DNA of 64,000 nucleotides from Thiohalorhabdus denitrificans (GTDB lineage: Bacteria; Pseudomonadota; Gammaproteobacteria; Thiohalorhabdales; Thiohalorhabdaceae), in NCBI RefSeq assembly GCF_001399755.1, contig NZ_LJCP01000011.1:62001-126000 (forward strand). The letters are read 5' to 3'. Position 1 is the first letter of the stretch; each line of letters begins with the position of its first letter. The notes under the pieces were generated by a model. It saw only the letters and a list, made by a program, of their open reading frames with translations, was not told the origin of the DNA and searched no databases. The position numbers were made by a program, and so were the translations under genes. This document shows, piece by piece, positions 25,332 through 32,553 of the stretch.

Positions 25332-25420
25332 GCTGTGGGAGCGGTCCGTGACCGCGACCAAATTTTGGCCAGATCCAGCCATGGACTCGCTGAAGGTCGC
25401 GGTCACGGACCGCTCCCACA
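25332..25420. repeat. REP-like inverted pair 3 (BIME-like)
   Basis: TGTGGGAGCGGTCCGTGACC (from 25334) faces an inverted copy (25395-25420) across about 35 bases. The arms are about 26 bases and nearly perfect. The element is the same as that at 13026-13052 and sits between the tauE terminator and the HIT gene. Confidence 0.85.
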
Positions 25421-25450
25421 ATAGCCTCTTGGCCAGGAGTCCGGTCGGGT

Positions 25451-25840
25451 CTACAGCTCCGTCCGGATGCGGGCCGCCATCTCCGCCAGCTCGTCGGCGG
25501 TGGCGTCCTTGGCCTTGCCGAAGTCCAGGTCGCTGATGCGGTCCATGGGCACCAGATGGACGTGGCAGTGCGGGACCTCCAGCCCGGCCACCATGATTCC
25601 CACGCGGTTGCAGCCCGTGGCCCGCTGGATGGGATCGGCGAGCTGCTTGGCGAAGGGCAGCAGACCGCCGAGGGTGTCGTCGTCCAGGTCGAAGATGTAG
25701 TCCGTCTCCTGCTTGGTCACCACCAGCGTGTGGCCGGGGCGGATGGGACGGACATCCAGAAAGGACAGGAAGCGGTCGTCCTCCGCGAGCTTTTCCGCGG
25801 GGACTTCGCCGTTGATGATCTTGGTGAAGATGGTCGCCAT
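25451..25840 (-). CDS. HIT family nucleotide hydrolase (HinT-like)
   Basis: A 129-residue HIT protein that would hydrolyse AMP-linked phosphoramidates or related nucleotides. The N-terminus CIFCKI-like start is replaced by MATIFTKIINGEVPAE, so the zinc Cys pair is absent. DVRPIRPGHTLVV and the catalytic triad VPHCHVHLVP are present, although the second position is Cys, giving His-Cys-His-Val-His. AGGAGGCAGC precedes the ATG at 25840. REP-like repeats flank it on both sides, and no operon partner is evident. Confidence 0.9.
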   Translation of the reverse strand: MATIFTKIINGEVPAEKLAEDDRFLSFLDVRPIRPGHTLVVTKQETDYIFDLDDDTLGGLLPFAKQLADPIQRATGCNRVGIMVAGLEVPHCHVHLVPMDRISDLDFGKAKDATADELAEMAARIRTEL

Positions 25841-25888
25841 GCTGCCTCCTGGGCGGTTGGATGCGTGCCATGGGGCGCGCCGTCGGCC

Positions 25889-25967
25889 GTAGGAGCCCGC
25901 TTTAGCGGGCGATCTACCGACAGGACGCGGCATCCTAACGGGATCGCGCACTAAAGTGCGCTCCTAC
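25889..25967. repeat. REP-like inverted pair, second subfamily
   Basis: GTAGGAGCCCGCTTTAGCGG (from 25889) faces an inverted relative with GCGCACTTTAGTGCGCGATC ends (25942-25967). The outer GTAGGAGC and inner GCGATC blocks are shared and the central hairpins differ, a compensatory pattern typical of REP elements. Confidence 0.82.
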
Positions 25968-26029
25968 GAAGGGCCTCGCGCCCTACCGGGCATTTTCCCA
26001 CAGGAACGGGGCGGGGGCGCGAGCCCCCC

Positions 26030-27355
26030 TCACAGGGACAGCTGTCCTTCCATCTGGGCCAGGTACTCGCGGGTGAGGACTTTGCCCTCCTCCACCGCCG
26101 GCTGGTCGAAGGGATCCACCCCCAGCAGCTCGGCCACCACCACCGTCTCCATCTCCAGCAGCATGATCAGCTCGCCCAGGGTGAAGGCGTCCAGGGCCGG
26201 CATGCGGATGGTGCGGTTCGGGCGGCCGTTGCGGGTGAGGGTCTCGCGGGTGGCCATGAACTCCGCCGCCAGCAGCTCGCCCACGGAGTGGCCCGCCAGG
26301 GGGGAAACGGCGGGGATGTCCTTGAAGCGGGCCGGGATGCGGTCGCCGTAGTAGATCATCTCGTCGGCGATGAAGAGGGTGAACTGCTTGTCCGCGGGGC
26401 CCTGCAGGTAGAGCTGGAGCTGGGAATGCTGATCGGTGGCGCCGATGGCCCGGGAAGGCGTCAGGCCGCGGTTCTCCCCCTCGGCGTCCAGCTTGCCGAG
26501 GCTCTCGGCCCACAGCTGGCGGAACCAGGAGCCCACCTTGTTGAGGCGCTCGAAGTAGGGCATGAGCACGGTGAGGCTCTTGCCCTGCTCGGCGAGGAGG
26601 TACTGGGTGGCGCCGCCCCAGAAGGCGGGGTTCTCGCGGATGTCGGCGCTCAGGCAGCGCTCGGCCATGCTCGCCGCGCCGTCGATGATGCCCTCCACGT
26701 CCACGCCGGCCACGTAGCCCGGCAGCAGCCCCACCGGGGAGAGCACCGAGTAGCGCCCGCCCACCGGCGGGTGGGGCACCATGGGCGCGCGGAGGGTGCG
26801 CCCCACCTCGGCGAGGCCGCCGCCTTCGTCCTCGGTGATGATGAGGAGGTGGTCCTTCACCGCGCGGGCGCCGATGGCCCGCTCCATGTGGGGCAGCAGG
26901 GTGAGGAGCTGGGCCAGGGTCTCCGCCGTATTCCCGGACTTGGAGATGGCGAGGACCATGGTATCGCTCCACTCCACGCCCTCCAGAGTCTCCTCGATGC
27001 GCACGGGGTCCACGTTGTCGATGAACAGGACGTCGCTGAACTCCTCGGAGCCCCCCAAACAGTGCACCAGCATCTCGCCGCCGAGGCTGGAGCCGCCCAT
27101 GCCGAGGACGAGCAGCTGCTCGAAGCCGGCGGTGATCTCCTGGCCCCATTCGTAGACGGTCTCCAGGTGCTCCGGCTCGAAGGGCAGGTGGAAGAAGCTG
27201 GGCTCCTTCCCGGCGCGCCACCCCTGGAGGCGCTCCCGGAGACCCTCCAAACGGGGGCTCAGGGCCTCCACCTCCGAGGCCTCCACGCCGCTCTCGCCCA
27301 CGGCGTCGGCGAAAAAGTTGGTCATGTCGATCATGAGGCGATTGGCTGCGGTCAC
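26030..27355 (-). CDS. pgi: glucose-6-phosphate isomerase
   Basis: A 441-residue cytosolic isomerase interconverting glucose-6-phosphate and fructose-6-phosphate. LVLGMGGSSLGGEML and SKSGNTAETL form the phosphate-binding SIS domains. GATDQHSQLQLYLQGP holds the active-site Gln/His segment. At about 440 residues it belongs to the shorter bacterial type rather than the 550-residue E. coli form. The GTG at 27355 behind GGGAGAGG was chosen; an in-frame ATG seven codons later has no ribosome site. It stands alone, 139 bases downstream of a terminator. Confidence 0.92.
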   Translation of the reverse strand: MTAANRLMIDMTNFFADAVGESGVEASEVEALSPRLEGLRERLQGWRAGKEPSFFHLPFEPEHLETVYEWGQEITAGFEQLLVLGMGGSSLGGEMLVHCLGGSEEFSDVLFIDNVDPVRIEETLEGVEWSDTMVLAISKSGNTAETLAQLLTLLPHMERAIGARAVKDHLLIITEDEGGGLAEVGRTLRAPMVPHPPVGGRYSVLSPVGLLPGYVAGVDVEGIIDGAASMAERCLSADIRENPAFWGGATQYLLAEQGKSLTVLMPYFERLNKVGSWFRQLWAESLGKLDAEGENRGLTPSRAIGATDQHSQLQLYLQGPADKQFTLFIADEMIYYGDRIPARFKDIPAVSPLAGHSVGELLAAEFMATRETLTRNGRPNRTIRMPALDAFTLGELIMLLEMETVVVAELLGVDPFDQPAVEEGKVLTREYLAQMEGQLSL

Positions 27356-27493
27356 CCTCTCCCACCCCCTTGCTTGGGCTGCATTGGACGCTGAAACGGA
27401 GAGAGGCCGCGAGTGCGGCCCGTAAGGATCAATGTATCCTACGGGACAGGCGGGAAGCTACCGAGGCGGACGCGCCGCGGCGGCCTTTGGACA

Positions 27494-27520
27494 TAAAAAA
27501 AGCCCTCCCGAAGGAGGGCT
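27494..27520 (-). terminator. rho-independent terminator of the sigma-54 mini-gene
   Basis: On the minus strand, AGCCCTCC (27520-27513), loop TTCG, and GGAGGGCT (27508-27501) are followed by a T run ending near 27495. It closes the transcription unit that begins near 27790 and insulates pgi. The 143 bases between the small ORF stop and this hairpin hold only a weak extra frame (a 14-codon ATG frame at 27614-27570) with no good ribosome site. Confidence 0.9.
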
Positions 27521-27663
27521 GTCCCCCACACCCCGGATCACGGGGATTCCCATGGAACCAGGTGCATTCTTAGGGGCCCTGGGGGTGGGCCCGCCGGCTG
27601 TGCTCCCCCCACATTTCCCGGCCCAGCTTGAAGTCGGTATCTATGCCCCGAGGGGGGGGCGGG

Positions 27664-27732
27664 CTACATGAGCTTGGGCAGACCCCAGGCCATGGCCACG
27701 AAGATCAGGAGAAAAAGCAGTCGCCCCGTCAT
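27664..27732 (-). CDS. 22-residue membrane peptide under sigma-54 control
   Basis: The frame starts MTGRLLFLLIF and ends GLPKLM: one Arg, about 15 hydrophobic residues, then a Lys, enough for one short membrane helix. AAGGAGG lies 6 bases before the ATG, one of the best ribosome sites in the window. The unit is complete by itself, with a sigma-54 promoter 69 bases upstream, a leader that can form two exclusive hairpins and a terminator 144 bases downstream. No known small protein is recognised. The chance that it is only a leader ORF for a regulatory RNA remains. Confidence 0.6.
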   Translation of the reverse strand: MTGRLLFLLIFVAMAWGLPKLM

Positions 27733-27800
27733 GGCAGGCCTCCTTAAGCGTTTGAGCTTCGGTCCCGATAACCGCCTGCGGAGCGGTTCACCCCCTATAT

Positions 27801-27816
27801 AGCAACCCCCGTGCCA
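27801..27816 (-). promoter_or_regulatory. sigma-54 (RpoN) promoter
   Basis: On the minus strand TGGCACGGGGGTTGCT matches the -24/-12 consensus TGGCACG-N4-TTGCW at every defined base, with exact GG-to-GC spacing. Transcription would start near 27790, giving a 58-base leader before the 22-residue ORF. Confidence 0.85.
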
Positions 27817-28280
27817 AAACAAAAAAACCATTAATTTCAAAAACATAAAAAAGGGCCTATAACTCAACCCTGCCAACGCCTCCAAAACGGGTCTTACCCT
27901 GTCCCCACTTGGCAACGCCCCTTCACCAGCACCCCTTTCTATACTCTGTTTTTAAAGGATTTTTTCTTTGTCGTTGGGCAACGACATCCGGGGGGTCCGT
28001 TGTACATTCGGGCCAACGGCACGGACCCGCTGGACGTACCGCCGCGCCCCTCCCCGACCTCCGCAGCCCGCCCAATCGGCCCGCAGCCCCCGCGGACAGG
28101 GGGTTGGGGGGTATCCCCCTTCCCGGATGCCCTCCCGCGGCAGACGGACCGTTCTTGTCTTCCTTGGAATATTAAAGTTTTCTTAATAACTTAATTTTTT
28201 CAGTGGTTTGAACTTATTTATTCCCTGGCGCCACTTTAACCTAAGTATAAACCTGGAAGGTTGTACGAGGAGGGAGCGCA
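27817..28280. other. AT-rich intergenic region with enhancer and remnant promoter
   Basis: This 464-base stretch is clearly poorer in GC than its surroundings at 27817-27960 and 28160-28260. It contains the 18-bp palindrome at 27969-27986. AAGTATAAACC near 28240-28255 could be a -10 element for the truncated peroxidase gene. No convincing further gene was seen. Confidence 0.5.
27969..27986. promoter_or_regulatory. enhancer-like palindrome upstream of the sigma-54 promoter
   Basis: TGTCGTTGGGCAACGACA is a perfect inverted repeat with 8-base arms and a 2-base centre. It lies about 155-185 bases upstream of the sigma-54 promoter, the usual distance for a bacterial enhancer-binding protein dimer acting by DNA looping. 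Confidence 0.55.
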
Positions 28281-28568
28281 ATGTGTCGCCTCATACCGAT
28301 GGTCCTGGGCGGTGCCCTGCTGCTGGCCGGACCATCTGCCTGGGCGCAGAATCCCGATCCCGGGGATCCCTCCCTCGGCCTGCCGCCGGTGCCGGTGCCC
28401 GAGGACAACCCGGTCACCGAAGCCAAGGTCGCACTCGGAGAACGCCTGTTCAACGAACAGCGCTTCAGCGGTGACGGTACCATCAGCTGCGCCAGCTGCC
28501 ACGAGCCGGACCGGGCCTTCACCGACGGCCTTGCCCTTGCCATGGGCAGAGACGGGCTGAAGGCCTAG
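28281..28568 (+). pseudogene. truncated diheme cytochrome c peroxidase (N-terminal remnant)
   Basis: A 95-codon frame with a signal peptide (MCRLIPMVLGGALLLAGPSAWA), then EDNPVTEAKVALGERLFNEQ and the first haem motif CASCH followed by FTDGLALAMGRDG. This equals the first quarter of a MauG/CcpA-type peroxidase, which should be about 340 residues with a second CxxCH. It stops at 28568 soon after haem 1. Its start has a good GGAGGG site, so it may still be expressed. The intact paralogue lies at 28913-30028 on the other strand. Confidence 0.8.
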
Positions 28569-28570
28569 GG

Positions 28571-28804
28571 GTTCTAGCCCTTGCCGTCCAGCCGGCGGCG
28601 GCGGACGAGTTCATGGAGGAGGAACTGAAGGACTGGCGGCAGCAGATGGGGGAGGTGGTGGAGCTGCGGGACATGATCAACTGGTGCGTCGACAACACCC
28701 TGGACGGCGAGGAGCTCGCGCTGGACTCGGCCGAGATGCTCCAGCTGGAGGCCTACATCAACTGGGACCGTCGGGGCGTGGCCCTGGAGCCCGGCAAGCA
28801 CTGA
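28571..28804 (+). pseudogene. start-less remnant of a small exported protein
   Basis: In another frame from the peroxidase remnant, codons for VLALAVQPAAADEF look like the end of a signal peptide with an AAA/D cleavage site. A 66-residue acidic mature part follows, with NWCV, a single Cys and the end RRGVALEPGKH. No ATG, GTG or TTG start lies upstream in frame before the junction. An ATG at 28613 would give 63 residues without a signal. The end resembles the C-terminal part of Sox/Tsd-type cytochromes, but no haem motif is present. Deletion between two exported-protein genes would explain both remnants. Confidence 0.55.
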
Positions 28805-28861
28805 GGCCCGTACCGGCCGGCGGCCTCCCCCGGGAGCACCCGAAAGCTGGAAAGGTTCCAT

Positions 28862-28893
28862 AAAAAAGCGCCCGCCGGGTAGGCGGGCGCTTT
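28862..28893 (-). terminator. rho-independent terminator of the peroxidase gene
   Basis: GCGCCCGCC and GGCGGGCGC form a 9-bp stem (28868-28876, 28882-28890), followed on the minus strand by six T (28867-28862). It begins about 20 bases after the peroxidase stop. Confidence 0.9.
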
Positions 28894-28912
28894 CAGGATC
28901 GAGGGGATCGGC

Positions 28913-30028
28913 TTAGTGGCCGCCGCCGTCCCCCTCGTATTCGTCCGCGGCGGTGGCCGGGACGATGCTCTCGCCAGACTTGGAGGGCAGGCGAGGCATG
29001 GTCATCTCCGGGAACTCCCCGGTGAGACCCTCGAGGAAGGCCACGATGTCGGCCACCTGCTGCTCGGTCAGGTCGCGGTTGAGCTGGGTCTTGGCCATCA
29101 CCCGTACCGCCTCGGGCAGGGTCTCCACCAGCCCGTTGTGGAAGTAGGGCGCGGTCAGGGCCACGTTGCGCAGGGTGGGCACCTTGTACATGTGGGCGTC
29201 CGCCTCATCACCGGTGGCCTTGGCCCGGCCCTTGTCGTCCGTCAGATGGTACTTCTCCACGTACTCGTTGTCGCTGAACGCGGGGAACTTCTGATAGACG
29301 CCCTCGCCCTTCTCCTGCTTCAGCTGGTTGCCGCTGAAGTTGGGCCCGCTGTGGCAGGAGGTGCAGCCCACCTCGTTGAAGGTCTTCATACCGCGGACCT
29401 GCTGCTCGGTGAGCGCGTCTGTGTCGCCCTGCACGTAGCGGTCGTAGGGGCTGTTGGGCGTGATCAGGGTGCGCTCGAAAGCGGCCACGGCCTTGGCGGC
29501 GTTCTCCACCGAGACGGGCTCTTCGTCGTCGGCGAAGGCCTCCTTGAACATATCGCGGTAGCCGGGGATGGACGCCACCCGCTCCAGGGCCACCTCCAGG
29601 GCCTCCACGCCCATCTCCACCTCGGCGAGCACCGGGCCCTTGGCCTGCTCCTCCAGGGTGGCGGCGCGGCCGTCCCAGAACTGAGAGGCATGGAAGGCGC
29701 TGTTCCAGACCGTGGGGGCGTTGCGCGGGCCGGTCTTGCCGTGCACGCCCATGGAGGTGGGCCGGCCGTCGTCACCGCCTTCCATCACGTTGTGGCAGGT
29801 GTTGCAGGAGACCGTGCCCGTCGCGGAATAGCGGGGATCGAAGAACAGCTTCTTGCCCAGCTCCACCTTCTCCTCGGTGGTGGGGTTGTCCTCCGGGGAG
29901 GGCGCCTCCTCGGGCAGGGTCTGCCAGTCGTAGGCCGCGGCGTTGCCGGCCATGAACAGCGCGCCGGCCGCCGCTAACAGGGAGCCTCCCCGCCGTCCCC
30001 AGGAATGCAACCGTTCAGTCGCCTTCAT
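28913..30028 (-). CDS. diheme cytochrome c peroxidase
   Basis: A 371-residue periplasmic enzyme reducing H2O2 with electrons from cytochrome c. A signal peptide spans about 1-33 (SLLAAAGALFMAGNAAAYD). Haem 1 motif CNTCH is at about 77 and haem 2 motif CTSCH at about 219. Conserved family patterns GKKLFFDPRYSATGTVSC, GVHGKTGPRNAPTVWN, FWDGRAATLEEQA and MYKVPTLRNVALTAPYFHNG are all present, including the region of the distal Met/His. Start ATG 30028 follows AAGGAGAGGGG. It stands alone between its own promoter and terminator. Electron donors in the same locus are not visible. Confidence 0.95.
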   Translation of the reverse strand: MKATERLHSWGRRGGSLLAAAGALFMAGNAAAYDWQTLPEEAPSPEDNPTTEEKVELGKKLFFDPRYSATGTVSCNTCHNVMEGGDDGRPTSMGVHGKTGPRNAPTVWNSAFHASQFWDGRAATLEEQAKGPVLAEVEMGVEALEVALERVASIPGYRDMFKEAFADDEEPVSVENAAKAVAAFERTLITPNSPYDRYVQGDTDALTEQQVRGMKTFNEVGCTSCHSGPNFSGNQLKQEKGEGVYQKFPAFSDNEYVEKYHLTDDKGRAKATGDEADAHMYKVPTLRNVALTAPYFHNGLVETLPEAVRVMAKTQLNRDLTEQQVADIVAFLEGLTGEFPEMTMPRLPSKSGESIVPATAADEYEGDGGGH

Positions 30029-30074
30029 ACCCCTCTCCTTGTCCAAGCGTTTAGCGATCAAGAATGTAAGCGTA

Positions 30075-30103
30075 TTATTATCATCCACGAAAAATTTAGA
30101 CAA
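30075..30103 (-). promoter_or_regulatory. promoter of the peroxidase gene
   Basis: On the minus strand TTGTCT (30103-30098) and TAATAA (30080-30075) are separated by 17 bases. The -10 region is AT-rich (GATGATAATAATACG). The predicted start near 30068 gives a leader of about 40 bases. Confidence 0.55.
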
Positions 30104-30111
30104 GGTCTAAA
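30095..30111. promoter_or_regulatory. operator palindrome over the peroxidase -35 box
   Basis: TTTAGACAAGGTCTAAA has perfect 7-base arms around a 3-base centre and covers the predicted -35 box. A repressor bound here would exclude RNA polymerase. The sequence does not match FNR, OxyR or Fur consensus sites. Confidence 0.55.
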
Positions 30112-30242
30112 AAACAGGCCCAGCCTTTTTGCGGGAATTGAGTATGGCCCCCGCGCCGACCGCCTGCAACCCTGCCGGGCGGCCTGTCTTCCGATAAAAT
30201 GGGGACAACGAACCCCTGTCCCAAGAGCAAGACGACACCGCC

Positions 30243-30833
30243 ATGGAAGACACCATCGACCTCCTCCGCCACGGCGAGCCCGAGGGAGGCAAAAAATACC
30301 GCGGCCAGACCGACGATCCGCTCACCGAGCGGGGCTGGGAGCAGATGTGGGACGCCGTCGGCTCCCACCGCCCCTGGCGGCGCATCGTCACCTCGCCCCT
30401 GCTGCGCTGCTCCGCCTTCGCCGAGGCCCTGGCCGGGGCCATGGGCCTGGAAACGGTCAGCGACCCGCGCCTGATGGAGGTGGACTACGGGCCCTGGTCC
30501 GGCCGGACCCTGGACGAGCTCCGCGCGGAGGAGCCCGAGGCCCTGGAGGCCTTCCTGCGCGACCCCTGGCGCAACCGTCCCGCGGGCACGGAGCCCATGG
30601 AGGACTTTACGCGGCGGGTGCTGGCCGCCTACGAGGAGCACCTTCCCGGTGACGGCCCCCTGCTTATCGTCGGCCATGCCGGGGTGCTGCGCACCATCAT
30701 CGCCCACAACCTGGGGATGCCCCTGGAGAACCTCTTCCAGCTCCAGATCCCCTACGCCGGGCGGGCCCGCTTCCAGTCCCCCTACGGCCGGCCCCGGCTC
30801 GGCCATCTGGCTCCCCGGCCGCCGGAAGGCTGA
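30243..30833 (+). CDS. histidine phosphatase family protein (alpha-ribazole phosphatase CobC-like)
   Basis: A 196-residue phosphohistidine-type phosphatase. LLRHGEPEGG holds the nucleophilic His in the RHG motif, TSPLLRCSAFAEAL the second Arg, EVDYGPWSG the acid region and IVGHAGVLR the second His. Size and patterns suit CobC, which removes the 5' phosphate of alpha-ribazole phosphate. It is followed at once by a CobS-like gene, supporting a cobalamin-tail role, but no other cob genes are nearby. Confidence 0.85.
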   Translation: MEDTIDLLRHGEPEGGKKYRGQTDDPLTERGWEQMWDAVGSHRPWRRIVTSPLLRCSAFAEALAGAMGLETVSDPRLMEVDYGPWSGRTLDELRAEEPEALEAFLRDPWRNRPAGTEPMEDFTRRVLAAYEEHLPGDGPLLIVGHAGVLRTIIAHNLGMPLENLFQLQIPYAGRARFQSPYGRPRLGHLAPRPPEG

Positions 30834-30834
30834 C

Positions 30835-31581
30835 TTGCACCCGGCGCTGCTGGCCGTCGCCGACCTGACCCTGATCCCCGTGCCGGGCACCGCCCGGGCC
30901 ACCCTTGCCGAGCATGCCCGGGCCGCGCCCTGGTACCCCCTGGCGGGGCTGGTGGCGGGGGCGGGGCTGGTGGCGGCCGCCCTCCTCCTCCAGGGCCTAC
31001 CCACCGTCCTGGCGGCCCTGCTCGTCACGGCGCTGTGGGTGGGGCTCACGGGGGCCAGCCACCTGCGGGGGTTGGCCGAAACCCTCGGCGCCTTCGTCGC
31101 CGGCGGCGGGGACCGGCGGCGCACCTTGCGGATCATGCGCGCCGACCGGCCCCGGGCCGGGGCCGTGGGCGCGGTGGTGCTGGTGACGGCCGCCAAGGCG
31201 GCGGCGGTGGGCTGCCTGATCCACCATCAGCTCTGGGCGAGCCTGCTGGCGGCCCCCGTGGCCGGCCGCGTGCTGCTGACGACCCTCCTGGCCACCACGC
31301 CCCACGCCGCCGAGCCCGGCGACCTGCCCTGGATCCCCCGCATGGACCGGGCGGCGGTGCTGGTGGGGACCCTGGCCGGTGCCATCCTCGTGGCCCTGGC
31401 CGCCTCCGGCCCCCTGGCGGCCCTCGGCGCCCTGGCCCTGCTCGCCGCGCTCCTGCGCTGGGTTGCCAAGCGCGTGCTGGGCGGCTTCAACACCCCGGTC
31501 CTGGACACCGCCTGCGAGCTGGGGGAGGTCGCCGTGCTGGCGGCGGCCCTACTGGGCGCCGGCGGCTGCCTCTCCCCCTAA
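30835..31581 (+). CDS. CobS-like (adenosylcobinamide-GDP ribazoletransferase-like) membrane protein
   Basis: A 248-residue polytopic membrane protein with the CobS layout: LTLIPVPG at the N-terminus, [13 protein letters not shown], a central [23 protein letters not shown] and several hydrophobic helices. The catalytic metal motif of CobS (HLDGLADxxDG) reads [11 protein letters not shown] here, so the acidic residues are gone except one Glu. The TTG start at 30835, one base after the cobC-like stop and behind GAAGG, was chosen because no ATG fits. It may be a divergent or inactive cobalamin synthase. The pairing with CobC supports the family call. Confidence 0.7.
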   Translation: MHPALLAVADLTLIPVPGTARATLAEHARAAPWYPLAGLVAGAGLVAAALLLQGLPTVLAALLVTALWVGLTGASHLRGLAETLGAFVAGGGDRRRTLRIMRADRPRAGAVGAVVLVTAAKAAAVGCLIHHQLWASLLAAPVAGRVLLTTLLATTPHAAEPGDLPWIPRMDRAAVLVGTLAGAILVALAASGPLAALGALALLAALLRWVAKRVLGGFNTPVLDTACELGEVAVLAAALLGAGGCLSP

Positions 31582-31606
31582 CCCCCTACCCCGAGGATAC
31601 GTAACC

Positions 31607-32425
31607 GTGCCCGAGCTGCCGGAAGTGGAGGTCACCCGCCGCGGCATCGCTCCCCACGTGGAGGGCCGGCGGCTGGAAGGCGCCCGGGTCCGGGAGCCCC
31701 GCCTGCGCTGGCCGGTTCCGGAGGATCTGGACGCGATCCTGCGTGGCCGCCGCGTGGCGGCCGTGGAGCGGCGCGCCAAATACCTCCTGCTGCGCCTGGA
31801 ATCCTCGGGAACCCTCCTCCTCCACCTGGGGATGTCGGGGAGCCTGCGCGTGGTGCCCGCGGAAACCCCGCCCACCGCCCACGACCACGTGGACCTGCTG
31901 CTGGAGGGCGGAATGGTTCTGCGCCTGCGCGATCCCCGCCGCTTCGGGGCCGTCCTCTGGACCCCGGAGCCGCCGGAGCGCCACCCCCGCCTGGCCGGCT
32001 TGGGCCCGGAGCCCCTCTCCCCCGAGCTGACCGGCGACTACCTGTACCGTCGCAGCCGGGGCCGGCGCCTGGCGGTGAAGAACTTCCTCATGGACGCCCA
32101 GGTGGTGGTGGGGGTGGGCAACATCTACGCCAGCGAGGCGCTGTACCGGGCGGGCATCCATCCCGGCCGGGAGGCGGGCCGCGTCGGACGGGACCGTTAC
32201 GTCCTGCTGGCGGCGGCCGTGGCGGCGGTCCTGGAGGAGGCCATCGCGGCGGGCGGGACCACCCTGCGGGACTTTACCAGCGGCGAGGGCGCCCCGGGCT
32301 ATTTCCGGCAGGAGCTCGCGGTCTACGGTCGGGAGGGGGAGGCCTGCCCCGTCTGCGGGCGGGGCATCCGCAAGGTGGTCATCGGCCAGCGGTCGAGCTT
32401 CTTCTGCCCGGGCTGCCAGCGGTAG
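31607..32425 (+). CDS. mutM: formamidopyrimidine-DNA glycosylase
   Basis: A 272-residue base-excision repair enzyme removing 8-oxoguanine and formamidopyrimidines. The GTG start gives the mature N-terminus [13 protein letters not shown], where Pro1 is the nucleophile and Glu2 catalytic. LLLHLGMSG and DPRRFG follow. [19 protein letters not shown] is the H2TH region, and the zinc finger CPVC...FFCPGCQR ends the protein. A 25-base gap separates it from the CobS-like gene. Confidence 0.97.
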   Translation: MPELPEVEVTRRGIAPHVEGRRLEGARVREPRLRWPVPEDLDAILRGRRVAAVERRAKYLLLRLESSGTLLLHLGMSGSLRVVPAETPPTAHDHVDLLLEGGMVLRLRDPRRFGAVLWTPEPPERHPRLAGLGPEPLSPELTGDYLYRRSRGRRLAVKNFLMDAQVVVGVGNIYASEALYRAGIHPGREAGRVGRDRYVLLAAAVAAVLEEAIAAGGTTLRDFTSGEGAPGYFRQELAVYGREGEACPVCGRGIRKVVIGQRSSFFCPGCQR

Positions 32426-32553
32426 ACCGGAGCGATTTCCCCCTCGAAAACCTGGATAAGGGATGCCCGCAGGGAGCCCGGTTGGGAGGATTCTGGCCCG
32501 CGCGGAGTGTCCAACGGGTAGGACCTCCCCACCAACCGCGAAAGGAGCATCCT

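Noticed and set aside
12917-25967. CRISPR array from the repeated GTGGGAGCGG units
   Set aside because: The copies are inverted, unevenly spaced and scattered over 13 kb, which is a REP pattern, not direct repeats with uniform spacers.
30064-30095. Fur box in GATGATAATAATACG upstream of the peroxidase gene
   Set aside because: Only one half-site resembles the consensus; the AT-richness is explained by the -10 region.
30100-30242. Cobalamin riboswitch upstream of the CobC-like gene
   Set aside because: No B12-box (GCCACTG-like) or surrounding fold was found in the leader.
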